Assembly: GCA_012934845.2 (NCBI GenBank)
Contig: WNNJ02001668.1
Location: forward strand, 186,001-250,000
Origin: Pomphorhynchus laevis
Taxonomy: Eukaryota > Acanthocephala > Palaeacanthocephala > Echinorhynchida > Pomphorhynchidae
Direction: 5' to 3'
Length of the DNA: 64,000 bases
The translations under genes were made by a program, and so were the position numbers. Positions 34,010 to 45,409 of this stretch are shown piece by piece. Each line of letters opens with the position of its first letter. The first letter of the stretch is position 1. The notes under the pieces are model-generated. The model saw only the letters and a program-made list of their open reading frames with translations, did not search any database and had not been told where the DNA came from.

Positions 34010-35619
34010 AGGCGCTTGACGCAAGATAAAGAGGTTTATTAGCGTACATAAATGACATATGATTCCAAGAGAAAATATCAGTCACAAGGAAAGAGCGAAA
34101 GGCAAAGGAGGTAAATTTGTTTGTAACATGTAAAAGAAGGAAATTACGGGAACGCAATGAACAGTAAACAGGACGAGAATTATCAACAAAAGAAAGGTTG
34201 AAAAGGGAAGGTTATGAAAATTTATAAGGCGGAAAGCAATGAGAAGACGAATTTGAACGCAACAATAAATGGAGGCAAATTAGGCAAGATAGTTAGTTGG
34301 AAGCAGAACGACTAAGATCATGAAAACGATAAGCAGTTTCATGAGCATTGATGAGAATATCATCAGCATATTGCAAAACATGGAAGTTAAATGCATGATA
34401 AAATCGAAGACAAGTCACTAAGATGAAGAGAGAATAGCAAGGATCCCTAATACAGATCCTTATGGAAAGCAAGGATCCCCAATACGGAGCCTTATGGAAT
34501 ATCAGACGGGACTGCAGAAGGATTAAAAAAGAAGCGTTAGAACATACGTAAAATTTACGGTTTGATAGATATGAAGAAAACAAAACTACAATAAGTAAAG
34601 AGAAACCATAATCATGACGAAGGCGATGGAGAAGAATCGAGTGATCGACGATGTCAAAAGCAGACGATAGATCAAGATAAACTATGACACTACATAATTT
34701 TTGATCGCGCGAGATGAGTAAGTCGTTATAAATTTTAAGACAGGTAATTTCAGTAGAATAATTAGAGCGAAAAGCGGCTTGGGAGGGAAGACATAAGTTG
34801 GAGGAAAATAGATATACATTAACTTGCTTGAGAACTAGACGCTCAAGGAATATATATAGGATTGAGAGAAGTGAGATAGGATGGTACGAATATGGTAGTG
34901 TGGGTCGAGAGATTTCTTTTTGAGGAGAGGACGAACAGTGGCGCATTTCCAGTAGGAAGAAAATGTGCGGACACGGAGAGACAAGTTGCACAATCTTGTT
35001 AGGAAGGGTGATATAGAGGAGCAGATATTTTTAAGCAAGTGAGTGGGAATTGGGTAGGAAAGGGAGGTTTTATTAGGTTATATCAGAAGAACCAAAGAAA
35101 CATTATCAGACGAAACTGGAAGACAGTGGATATAGCTTAGATTGTAGATAAAAAGAAAATTCATCAGGATTTATGTTAGAGTAGATGATTTTGAAAGAAT
35201 CGATTTTAAGATTTTTTAATGAGATTTAGAGTAGGAAGAGGACTCGAATTAATTTCAACAAAAGAGAGTACGTTTCGTACGCATAAGAATGCTATGGGAA
35301 CAGCGGAGAGAAAGATAGGAAGCACGGAGATTTGGAGTGAGTGAGTTTGAAATATGTTTAAAAAAGCGATCAAACACAAGAAAAGAGTGATGAAGTCGAC
35401 ACTTATAAAAACTGCAGTCGGAATCAAACCATGAAGCATTGCGCAAACACTGAAAACGTCGGGGTCGAATATACAGAAGGTGATTGAGGATAGTTGTAAG
35501 TTCAGAATCAAACAGAATGCAGAGATCATCAGGAGAAACATAGTAACGTGGAAGTGCAAAAAGTGAAGAATTGAGTAAGGCTGCATAGAGAATAGACATA
35601 TCGAGAAGTTTCCCATTAA
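34010..35619 (-). mobile_element. L2-like copy E (minus strand), 5' truncated
   Basis: Read from high to low: the linker domain before RT (LLDMSILYAALLNSS, then NASWFDSDCSFYKCRL), the LDP-type region, RT IVYLDLSSAFDIVDHSILL (minus end), QYADDILINAHE near 34375-34340 and ISLTRSASN, then decayed C-terminal sequence to about 34010. The RT frame 34991-34293 is open for 232 codons, so this copy is less broken than most. Its 5' end abuts the 14-base array at 35619/35620 exactly. Confidence 0.8.
34293..34991 (-). pseudogene. RT domain of L2-like copy E
   Basis: 232-codon frame with fingers (RPISLL-type HPISLLSIL), SAFRSN-type AAFRSNYSTEITCLK, LDLSSAFDIVDHS and QYADDILINAH. Upstream and downstream parts are in other frames, so the protein is incomplete. 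Relative to copy B the PQGS loop is replaced by a divergent sequence. Confidence 0.7.
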
Positions 35620-38600
35620 GATATGTGGATTTTGATATGTGGATTTTGATATGTGGATTTTGATATGTGGATTTTGATATGTGGATTCTGATATGTGGAT
35701 TTTGATATGTGGATTTTGATATGTGGATTTTGATATGTGGATTTTGATATGTGGATTTTGATATGTGGATTTTGATATGTGGATTTTGATATGTGGATTT
35801 TGATATGTGGATTTTGATATGTGGATTTTGATATGTGGATTTTGATATGTGGATTTTGATATGTGGATTTTGATATGTGGATTTTGATATGTGGATTTTG
35901 ATATGTGGATTTTGATATGTGGATTTTGATATGTGGATTTTGATATGTGGATTTTGATATGTGGATTTTGATATGTGGATTTTGATATGTGGATTTTGAT
36001 ATGTGGATTTTGATATGTGGATTTTGATATGTGGATTTTGATATGTGGATTTTGATATGTGGATTTTGATATGTGGATTTTGATATGTGGATTTTGATAT
36101 GTGGATTTTGATATGTGGATTTTGATATGTGGATTTTGATATGTGGATTTTGATATGTGGATTTTGATATGTGGATTTTGATATGTGGATTTTGATATGT
36201 GGATTTTGATATGTGGATTTTGATATGTGGATTTTGATATGTGGATTTTGATATGTGGATTTTGATATGTGGATTTTGATATGTGGATTTTGATATGTGG
36301 ATTTTGATATGTGGATTTTGATATGTGGATTTTGATATGTGGATTTTGATATGTGGATTTTGATATGTGGATTTTGATATGTGGATTTTGATATGTGGAT
36401 TTTGATATGTGGATTTTGATATGTGGATTTTGATATGTGGATTTTGATATGTGGATTTTGATATGTGGATTTTGATATGTGGATTTTGATATGTGGATTT
36501 TGATATGTGGATTTTGATATGTGGATTTTGATATGTGGATTTTGATATGTGGATTTTGATATGTGGATTTTGATATGTGGATTTTGATATGTGGATTTTG
36601 ATATGTGGATTTTGATATGTGGATTTTGATATGTGGATTTTGATATGTGGATTTTGATATGTGGATTTTGATATGTGGATTTTGATATGTGGATTTTGAT
36701 ATGTGGATTTTGATATGTGGATTTTGATATGTGGATTTTGATATGTGGATTTTGATATGTGGATTTTGATATGTGGATTTTGATATGTGGATTTTGATAT
36801 GTGGATTTTGATATGTGGATTTTGATATGTGGATTTTGATATGTGGATTTTGATATGTGGATTTTGATATGTGGATTTTGATATGTGGATTTTGATATGT
36901 GGATTTTGATATGTGGATTTTGATATGTGGATTTTGATATGTGGATTTTGATATGTGGATTTTGATATGTGGATTTTGATATGTGGATTTTGATATGTGG
37001 ATTTTGATATGTGGATTTTGATATGTGGATTTTGATATGTGGATTTTGATATGTGGATTTTGATATGTGGATTTTGATATGTGGATTTTGATATGTGGAT
37101 TTTGATATGTGGATTTTGATATGTGGATTTTGATATGTGGATTTTGATATGTGGATTTTGATATGTGGATTTTGATATGTGGATTTTGATATGTGGATTT
37201 TGATATGTGGATTTTGATATGTGGATTCTGATATGTGGATTTTGATATGTGGATTTTGATATGTGGATTTTGATATGTGGATTTTGATATGTGGATTTTG
37301 ATATGTGGATTTTGATATGTGGATTTTGATATGTGGATTTTGATATGTGGATTTTGATATGTGGATTTTGATATGTGGATTTTGATATGTGGATTTTGAT
37401 ATGTGGATTTTGATATGTGGATTTTGATATGTGGATTTTGATATGTGGATTTTGATATGTGGATTTTGATATGTGGATTTTGATATGTGGATTTTGATAT
37501 GTGGATTTTGATATGTGGATTTTGATATGTGGATTTTGATATGTGGATTTTGATATGTGGATTTTGATATGTGGATTTTGATATGTGGATTTTGATATGT
37601 GGATTTTGATATGTGGATTTTGATATGTGGATTTTGATATGTGGATTTTGATATGTGGATTTTGATATGTGGATTTTGATATGTGGATTTTGATATGTGG
37701 ATTTTGATATGTGGATTTTGATATGTGGATTTTGATATGTGGATTTTGATATGTGGATTTTGATATGTGGATTTTGATATGTGGATTTTGATATGTGGAT
37801 TTTGATATGTGGATTTTGATATGTGGATTTTGATATGTGGATTTTGATATGTGGATTTTGATATGTGGATTTTGATATGTGGATTTTGATATGTGGATTT
37901 TGATATGTGGATTTTGATATGTGGATTTTGATATGTGGATTTTGATATGTGGATTTTGATATGTGGATTTTGATATGTGGATTTTGATATGTGGATTTTG
38001 ATATGTGGATTTTGATATGTGGATTTTGATATGTGGATTTTGATATGTGGATTTTGATATGTGGATTTTGATATGTGGATTTTGATATGTGGATTTTGAT
38101 ATGTGGATTTTGATATGTGGATTTTGATATGTGGATTTTGATATGTGGATTTTGATATGTGGATTTTGATATGTGGATTTTGATATGTGGATTTTGATAT
38201 GTGGATTTTGATATGTGGATTTTGATATGTGGATTTTGATATGTGGATTTTGATATGTGGATTTTGATATGTGGATTTTGATATGTGGATTTTGATATGT
38301 GGATTTTGATATGTGGATTTTGATATGTGGATTTTGATATGTGGATTTTGATATGTGGATTTTGATATGTGGATTTTGATATGTGGATTTTGATATGTGG
38401 ATTTTGATATGTGGATTTTGATATGTGGATTTTGATATGTGGATTTTGATATGTGGATTTTGATATGTGGATTTTGATATGTGGATTTTGATATGTGGAT
38501 TTTGATATGTGGATTTTGATATGTGGATTTTGATATGTGGATTTTGATATGTGGATTTTGATATGTGGATTTTGATATGTGGATTTTGATATGTGGATTT

Positions 38601-40346
38601 TGATATGTGGATTTTGATATGTGGATTTTGATATGTGGATTTTGATATGTGGATTTTGATATGTGGATTTTGATATGTGGATTTTGATATGTGGATTTTG
38701 ATATGTGGATTTTGATATGTGGATTTTGATATGTGGATTTTGATATGTGGATTTTGATATGTGGATTTTGATATGTGGATTTTGATATGTGGATTTTGAT
38801 ATGTGGATTTTGATATGTGGATTTTGATATGTGGATTTTGATATGTGGATTTTGATATGTGGATTTTGATATGTGGATTTTGATATGTGGATTTTGATAT
38901 GTGGATTTTGATATGTGGATTTTGATATGTGGATTTTGATATGTGGATTTTGATATGTGGATTTTGATATGTGGATTTTGATATGTGGATTTTGATATGT
39001 GGATTTTGATATGTGGATTTTGATATGTGGATTTTGATATGTGGATTTTGATATGTGGATTTTGATATGTGGATTTTGATATGTGGATTTTGATATGTGG
39101 ATTTTGATATGTGGATTTTGATATGTGGATTTTGATATGTGGATTTTGATATGTGGATTTTGATATGTGGATTTTGATATGTGGATTTTGATATGTGGAT
39201 TTTGATATGTGGATTTTGATATGTGGATTTTGATATGTGGATTTTGATATGTGGATTTTGATATGTGGATTTTGATATGTGGATTTTGATATGTGGATTT
39301 TGATATGTGGATTTTGATATGTGGATTTTGATATGTGGATTTTGATATGTGGATTTTGATATGTGGATTTTGATATGTGGATTTTGATATGTGGATTTTG
39401 ATATGTGGATTTTGATATGTGGATTTTGATATGTGGATTTTGATATGTGGATTTTGATATGTGGATTTTGATATGTGGATTTTGATATGTGGATTTTGAT
39501 ATGTGGATTTTGATATGTGGATTTTGATATGTGGATTTTGATATGTGGATTTTGATATGTGGATTTTGATATGTGGATTTTGATATGTGGATTTTGATAT
39601 GTGGATTTTGATATGTGGATTTTGATATGTGGATTTTGATATGTGGATTTTGATATGTGGATTTTGATATGTGGATTTTGATATGTGGATTCTGATATGT
39701 GGATTTTGATATGTGGATTTTGATATGTGGATTTTGATATGTGGATTTTGATATGTGGATTTTGATATGTGGATTTTGATATGTGGATTTTGATATGTGG
39801 ATTTTGATATGTGGATTTTGATATGTGGATTTTGATATGTGGATTTTGATATGTGGATTTTGATATGTGGATTTTGATATGTGGATTTTGATATGTGGAT
39901 TTTGATATGTGGATTTTGATATGTGGATTTTGATATGTGGATTTTGATATGTGGATTTTGATATGTGGATTTTGATATGTGGATTTTGATATGTGGATTT
40001 TGATATGTGGATTTTGATATGTGGATTTTGATATGTGGATTTTGATATGTGGATTTTGATATGTGGATTTTGATATGTGGATTTTGATATGTGGATTTTG
40101 ATATGTGGATTTTGATATGTGGATTTTGATATGTGGATTTTGATATGTGGATTTTGATATGTGGATTTTGATATGTGGATTTTGATATGTGGATTTTGAT
40201 ATGTGGATTTTGATATGTGGATTTTGATATGTGGATTTTGATATGTGGATTTTGATATGTGGATTTTGATATGTGGATTTTGATATGTGGATTTTGATAT
40301 GTGGATTTTGATATGTGGATTTTGATATGTGGATTTTGATATGTGG
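35620..40346. repeat. Tandem array of a 14-base unit, ~338 copies
   Basis: Unit GATATGTGGATTTT repeated head to tail for 4,727 bases. I saw only three variant units by eye: T to C changes at 35688, 37228 and 39692, all at the same unit position. The spacings are exact multiples of 14 (110 and 176 units). The unit keeps phase from end to end. Because 14 is not a multiple of 3 and the minus strand has no stop in any phase, all three minus frames stay open and read one 14-residue peptide, KSTYQNPHIKIHIS. This gives apparent open frames of over 1,600 codons that are not genes. Left flank is L2-like copy E, right flank copy F, both cut at their 5' sides. Confidence 0.97.
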
Positions 40347-41027
40347 TTTCCTATTTGGCTTTTGTGACAACAAACGCATACGCGACCTCTCCCATAAGAA
40401 CATATCAACCCCCAACGTGTCCACTCAAACCATCCCAGTCGTTTATGATGTCCTTTGTCAACAAGCTGATCATGTCACCACATGCACTTCTAATTCATGT
40501 TTTAACTTCCCATAACCCCTCTCTACCCTTCTGTCTCGTTTCTCAATAACCTACATCTCTTAATCAAAATTACCTCCACCAACCTCCATAATCCTTCCAC
40601 TCATAACCTTTCCTCACGTCGCTAACCACCCTCTATATTATCCAAATCCATTTTGTCTTCCGCTGTCGAGCCTACTCACTTGATATCCTCAACTCTCAGC
40701 TCTCCTATCGTGATCTCACCAACTCACGTTACTCATCCTCCTTTACGGAAACGCTTTTCTTCACGCGATCGTTGCATCATCATCACTAATATCCTTCTTT
40801 CCACCTTTTATCTCCACAAGCACGTCTCGACCACGAGGTTTCCGCATTCAGATCCATCCTCTCGTCTCTTGTTTCTGCGGATAAACCATCCTTTTTCAAC
40901 ATCTCCTCTGTCGCATTCATCTGCCTAAACAAATTTTCTCAATCTCATCCTTTGCAAACCTTTCCAAAAAATTCTTTTCAAGCATCGCTCTCACGCGCCC
41001 TCTGTCGTCTCCGAACGATTCAAACTC

Positions 41028-41456
41028 ATGTCCACTTTAGCCACTCGCATTTTCCTTGATCGCCCCCTCCGAAATCGCTCAACTCTCATCTGCCCAGATC
41101 AAAAACGCCGTCGCAAGGAACACGACGAAATATGCTCTCTTCATCCGAAGCATCGATGGAAATTTTCAAACCAACACCTGCTCAAAAATTCGATAGCGAT
41201 TCATCTCCCCTATGTGTATTCTCCACTAGCCCCTATAACAACAACACACGGCTTTCGCCTCGGCCTCTTCAACATTAGATCTATTCTCAATAAATCCGTT
41301 ATCATTCTCAACCTATTCACCAATCAATCCATCGATCTCTCCTGCCTCACCGAATCCTGGCACTCCGATTATGACGACCTATTCCATCCACCGTTTGATC
41401 TCTGCCGGTTGCTGACTAGTCGAATCCGCTCGTACCCTCAGCTCATCCCCTTCTAA
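41028..41456 (+). pseudogene. Copy F: Arg-rich segment and endonuclease start
   Basis: 142-codon frame with a basic segment and then GFRLGLFNIRSILNKS, the start of the endonuclease, and CLTESWHSD with the conserved Trp that is a stop in copy B. The frame closes before the GDFN motif. Confidence 0.6.
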
Positions 41457-42224
41457 ATTCTCTAATCATGGCGGCATTGTCGCATTCGCCCGTCACCCCG
41501 CGTCTATTCGCAAAATCACTTCCCTTTTCAGTCCTTGCTCACTTGAACTACTCACTTGTCGTTCTTCTAACTTGATCAAGAGAGATCTCGCCATTGTATA
41601 CCGTCCTGGTTCATCTGCTCCTACCTCCTTATTTTTTTTACCAAACTCGCTGACCTTTTGTCCAACTGTTCTTTGTCCTCAACCCTTCAATCGTTCTTGG
41701 CGACTTCCACATTCGCTTCGACCCCCCTCTTCCACCGAGTCCATCCAGTTCATCAACATTCTATCCAACTATAACTACAAACGCATTTCCACTGCCCCAC
41801 ACATATCCTTTGTGAAGCGCTCGAGATCATCGCTGTCCCCGATCATTTTGCTGACTACACCACACTGTCCATCTTCGATCCTGGTCTATCCGATCACTTT
41901 CTCGTCACACTTGATCTCACATACAACCACACCCCTCATCACACACCAACAATCCTACGTCGCCTTTGGAGAAATCTTGACCTCTCCCTTCTCCGCTCTC
42001 CTTTACTCAAATCGTCTCTATCCTATTCCACAATAACATATCCTTTCATCACGATATCGCCTTTATTTTCTACTCTGAACTCACATTCACTCTCGATCTT
42101 CTCTTGCCCTTCAAGCCTCACCCACACCGTCGCTTGCACCGTGCCTTATGGTTTGACATCCAATGCCTACTATCAAAGCGTCGACTCTGTCATGCTTTTC
42201 GAGTATATCACCACTCTCTCATAG

Positions 42225-43933
42225 GTGATTTCCGCTCGATCACTCCGTATTTCCGTGATTCCTATCTTGCTCTTTGCCGGTATCATATCAACCTACTACG
42301 TATCAAATTTAACTTATTATAGCAGCATAAAATCATCACTTCATTCAACTATAAGACTATCTGGCATACTTTTAACTCAATCTTTGCTCGGTCCTCTTCG
42401 CCTTGCAACATCAATCCCCATGATTATTCGTCATTTCTCCAGTCCAAAGTATCAACGTTGCTCTTTCACACCCCGGTCTATATCCTATCCCACTCTGCCC
42501 AGTCTACTCTCATCCTTCCGGAACTCTTTCATCTTCTCCCTGTCTACCCTACAGAAGTATCATCTGTCCTCATGTTCATGCCCAACCAATCCTCAACTGC
42601 CAATCCCCTGCCTACCCACATACTAAAATCCATATGCTCATCGATATCCCATTTTATCACAACCTTGTTTAACTCGTCCATCCGCAGTCGTTTTTTCCCT
42701 TCACAATGAAAATCCGCAATCGTTCCTCCCCTCCTTAAGAAACAATCGCTCGACCCCTCCCTTCCTTCTAGCTATCGTCCTATTTCACTACTCCCTACTC
42801 TTTCTAAACTCTTAAAACGCATCATCTTAATGCAGATCAACGCTTATCTCTCCTCATCCAATCTGTACCTTACTTTTCAATCTGCTTTCCGCTCTAATCA
42901 TTCCACAGAAATCGCCTGCATGAAAGTTTACAAAGACTTACTCATTTCTCGAGGCAAGACTCTATCCTCCCATCCCTATTTTTAGCGAAGTCCCACAAGG
43001 TTCAGTTATGAGACCCCTGCTTTTCTCTATTCTACTCGGCATCTCTTCCGTTTATCAAACCTCACTCCTTTAACGTCATGGAATACGCCGATGACATCCT
43101 CATATATGCTCATGCACCTGTCCTTCGCATACACGATATCGGCATTTCTGCCTCGAACTGTCTTTCTATCTACAAACGTCTCTCCTATCTTCGTCTCGTT
43201 CTAAACCCCGACAAGTCAAAAATAATGTGGATCATCTCCCATCAACCTAACATATCTCCTCCCCATGTATCTTTTGGATTATCAATCATCCCCATAGTAC
43301 ACAATCTCACTTTCCTAAGCTTCCATTTCGATAATCACCTTTCCCTTAAACCCTTTGTCCGCAACAAGGTCCGCTCGTCTAGCTTAATTCTCCGTGACAT
43401 CCGCCGTACCCGCCCCTTATCAAATTCCGTTCATGTATGTCTCTTATTTTCCCTAAACTCGATTATTGTCTCAGCCTTTTCGCCAATTCTCCAAAATTCA
43501 TCATCCTAACCCTACAGCGGATCTTCAACTCGCCGTTCGAGTGCTCTTTCGTCTCCGTCGCTTCGACCACACATCCACATATCTTGCCCAACTCTCATGG
43601 CCCACCATCCACATCCGCATCAATCTCCGCCTTCTTCTAGTAACTTTTCGTCTTATCGCTGTCGGCTCCCCATCGTTCATCAACTTCCCTATCTTAGACG
43701 ACACTCGCCCCACCTATCTCTATCACTCCGTTCCCATCGTCCTCTCTTACTCCACATCCCCAATTACTCTAACAACTACGGTCTCTGATCCTTCCTCGTC
43801 GCCGCCCCACTCGCCTGGAATCAACTCCCTCTCGACGTCCGCCGCGTTCCCTCCTTCATCACATTCAAACACCTCCTCCGTGTACACCTTCTCGACACAT
43901 GATTTACATCTTTGTTTTATTGTGGTCATGTAG
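42225..43933 (+). pseudogene. Copy F: RT and C-terminal domain, frameshifted
   Basis: Linker and fingers lie in two frames (42225-42709). The palm around LDLSSAFD is deleted (43-base-scale loss near 42960 joins the fingers to the PQGS region). YADD and thumb are 43078-43509, and the C-terminal block 43466-43933. The deletion of motif A means RT activity is lost regardless of frameshifts. Confidence 0.65.
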
Positions 43934-43978
43934 CGGGCGCTGGCACGCATTTGCCACGTTAAAATAAATCTTTTTTTA

Positions 43979-44623
43979 AGATGGGAAACGAATGAAAGAA
44001 ATTGGAAAAATTAAATCAGCTAACTGAGTCTACGTATTTAATATAACTATAAAAAAATTCTATTTTCTAGCGTTTCCTACACAAACCTGGCAAAATTTTA
44101 GATATTTGGATAAACATAATATAATCGAAGCTGCTTATAAGATCGGCAATCAAAAAATGTAAAAAACTGCATTATTTATTTGACATGGAAGTTAAACTTT
44201 ATATATTTCTTTGATAATAAGAAATATAATAAGACGTAAATGATCTTCAATATATTTCTTTCTTGCTACATGACTTCATTTTCATATTTAGAAATATAAA
44301 ATATACCAATGTTTTTATAGCAAAATAGTTTATTTTACTTAAAGAATAAACTTACTCCGAAGATGAAAGCAGTAACTGTTGAAATATCTTGAAAATTTTC
44401 GTTTCAAAAATAAGGTATTTTCGTTTCTTTAATAAAAATAAAATCACAAGAAAATAATCTAATTTCATCTAAACCTTTTGATTTTAAGAATGATTTTTGA
44501 TTTAAAAAAATCATTAAAATAGGATAAACATTTCTATAGCTATAAAATCTGTCGACATAAATTTCACACACGCGATTAGCGCAATACAGTTATTTTACAG
44601 CTTCAAATATTAATGAATAAATG
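43979..44623. other. DRAP1 3' flank, AT-rich, no gene seen
   Basis: Starts with the right arm of the 31-base inverted pair (44008-44038). The rest is AT-rich and must hold the DRAP1 3' UTR. Candidate poly(A) hexamers on the minus strand appear as TTTATT near 44171 and 44332. Confidence 0.45.
44008..44038 (-). repeat. Right arm of the 31-base inverted pair
   Basis: Reverse complement of 32953-32983 without mismatch. It lies 30 bases past the tail of L2-like copy F. Confidence 0.85.
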
Positions 44624-45172
44624 CTATTTATCGCCTTGTAATTCATTATTACTATCACTCGACAAAGTTTCAAAGTTTATTTGTTTGTTGAATTGGGAAG
44701 GGTTGTTACAGGAAGGATCATTCTTTGACTGCAATTGTGTCCAACTATTATTCCTAAATTGATTATGAATCTCAACCATCGACAATTTGCTGCGAGTACC
44801 GCAAGATTTACGGTAAGACGATGTTGATTGACCAAGACATTCTTGAATAGAAGACTTTTTCACACAATTTTGGAGAAATGAAAATCGAGTTGATCGAATT
44901 GACACTAATTCTTGGATGTGAAGTGGAGTTAGTGTCTTTGCTCCTCTACTTAATGTAATTTCACATGCGGATCCGACAAGTTGTTCGATGAATTGCTCAA
45001 GCGCTCTGGATACCATTACAGGCACACAACTAGATAGCTTGCCTATTTTCTCGTTCTTCTGAATAATGCGTTTTACACGTGCAGGAGGGAACTGTACATT
45101 TCGCCTTCGTTTTATCGATACCTTTGTAGGATCCTTATCTGTTGAAGGAATTTTGTTACTCATTTGATCCAT
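44624..45172 (-). CDS. DRAP1: NC2-alpha / DR1-associated protein 1 (DRAP1), 182 residues
   Basis: Alpha subunit of negative cofactor 2. With DR1 (NC2-beta) it binds TBP on the promoter and blocks entry of TFIIA and TFIIB; it acts in the nucleus. The histone fold covers about residues 28-92: FPPARVKRIIQ opens helix 1, IGKLSSCVPVMVSRALEQF helix 2, and RGAKTLTPLHIQELV helix 3, which is the family signature. The basic N-terminus (IKRRRNVQ) is usual. The C-terminal half is Ser/Asn/Gln-rich and shows no conserved domain, as in relatives. ATG 45172 is chosen because the frame upstream runs only 9 codons to TTGCAG (45194-45199), a likely 3' splice site. A 5' UTR intron or a tiny upstream coding exon is therefore possible. 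No intron interrupts the histone fold, and no residue is missing. Confidence 0.9.
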   Translation of the reverse strand: MDQMSNKIPSTDKDPTKVSIKRRRNVQFPPARVKRIIQKNEKIGKLSSCVPVMVSRALEQFIEQLVGSACEITLSRGAKTLTPLHIQELVSIRSTRFSFLQNCVKKSSIQECLGQSTSSYRKSCGTRSKLSMVEIHNQFRNNSWTQLQSKNDPSCNNPSQFNKQINFETLSSDSNNELQGDK

Positions 45173-45199
45173 GTATTGGATAAGCAATTCTATCTGCAA

Positions 45200-45409
45200 A
45201 GCTTTAAAATTTAAATTCTACTTATAAAATTTAAATTTTAAAAGTACTTATTCTATGGATCTATTGTGATTTGATCATTATAAAATGTATTATTATGATC
45301 GACTACAAGACAAAGCCGCAAATGGCTGTTCACTTTGTTCACTGTCGATATTTAAAAAAATAAAAAATAAAAAAATGAAGTGTAGAATGTAATCAGCCGA
45401 ATGGGTAGT
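45200..45409. promoter_or_regulatory. Upstream region of DRAP1
   Basis: About 210 bases between the putative splice acceptor of DRAP1 and the next retroelement. The promoter or a 5' UTR exon must lie here or further away, beyond the retroelement. No motif was recognised. Confidence 0.3.

Larger units (their letters stand above)
40347..43978 (+). mobile_element. L2-like copy F, 5' truncated, with 3' tail
   Basis: Starts inside the Cys-rich finger (GFCDNKRIRD) directly at the end of the 14-base array and runs to the subfamily 1 tail (GGCACGCATTTGCC, then AAAATAAATCTTTTTT at 43977). Order: Pro/Ser region; endonuclease start NIRSILNKS and intact CLTESWHSD (41260-41370); YRPGSSAPTSLFF (41600); RT fingers 42460-42720; EYADDILIYAH at 43078; C-terminal RLRRFDHTS at 43555. 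Several frameshifts. A 2-base deletion before YADD is shared with the copy at 56480. Confidence 0.85.

Noticed and set aside
35620-40346. CRISPR array
   Set aside because: Direct tandem repeat with no spacers, in an animal genome.
35255-40424. Minus-strand open frames of 1,602 and 1,717 codons with a 14-residue repeat
   Set aside because: They follow from a stop-free 14-base satellite read in any minus frame. One runs on into L2-like sequence only because no stop intervenes. No start context, no domain, no conservation.
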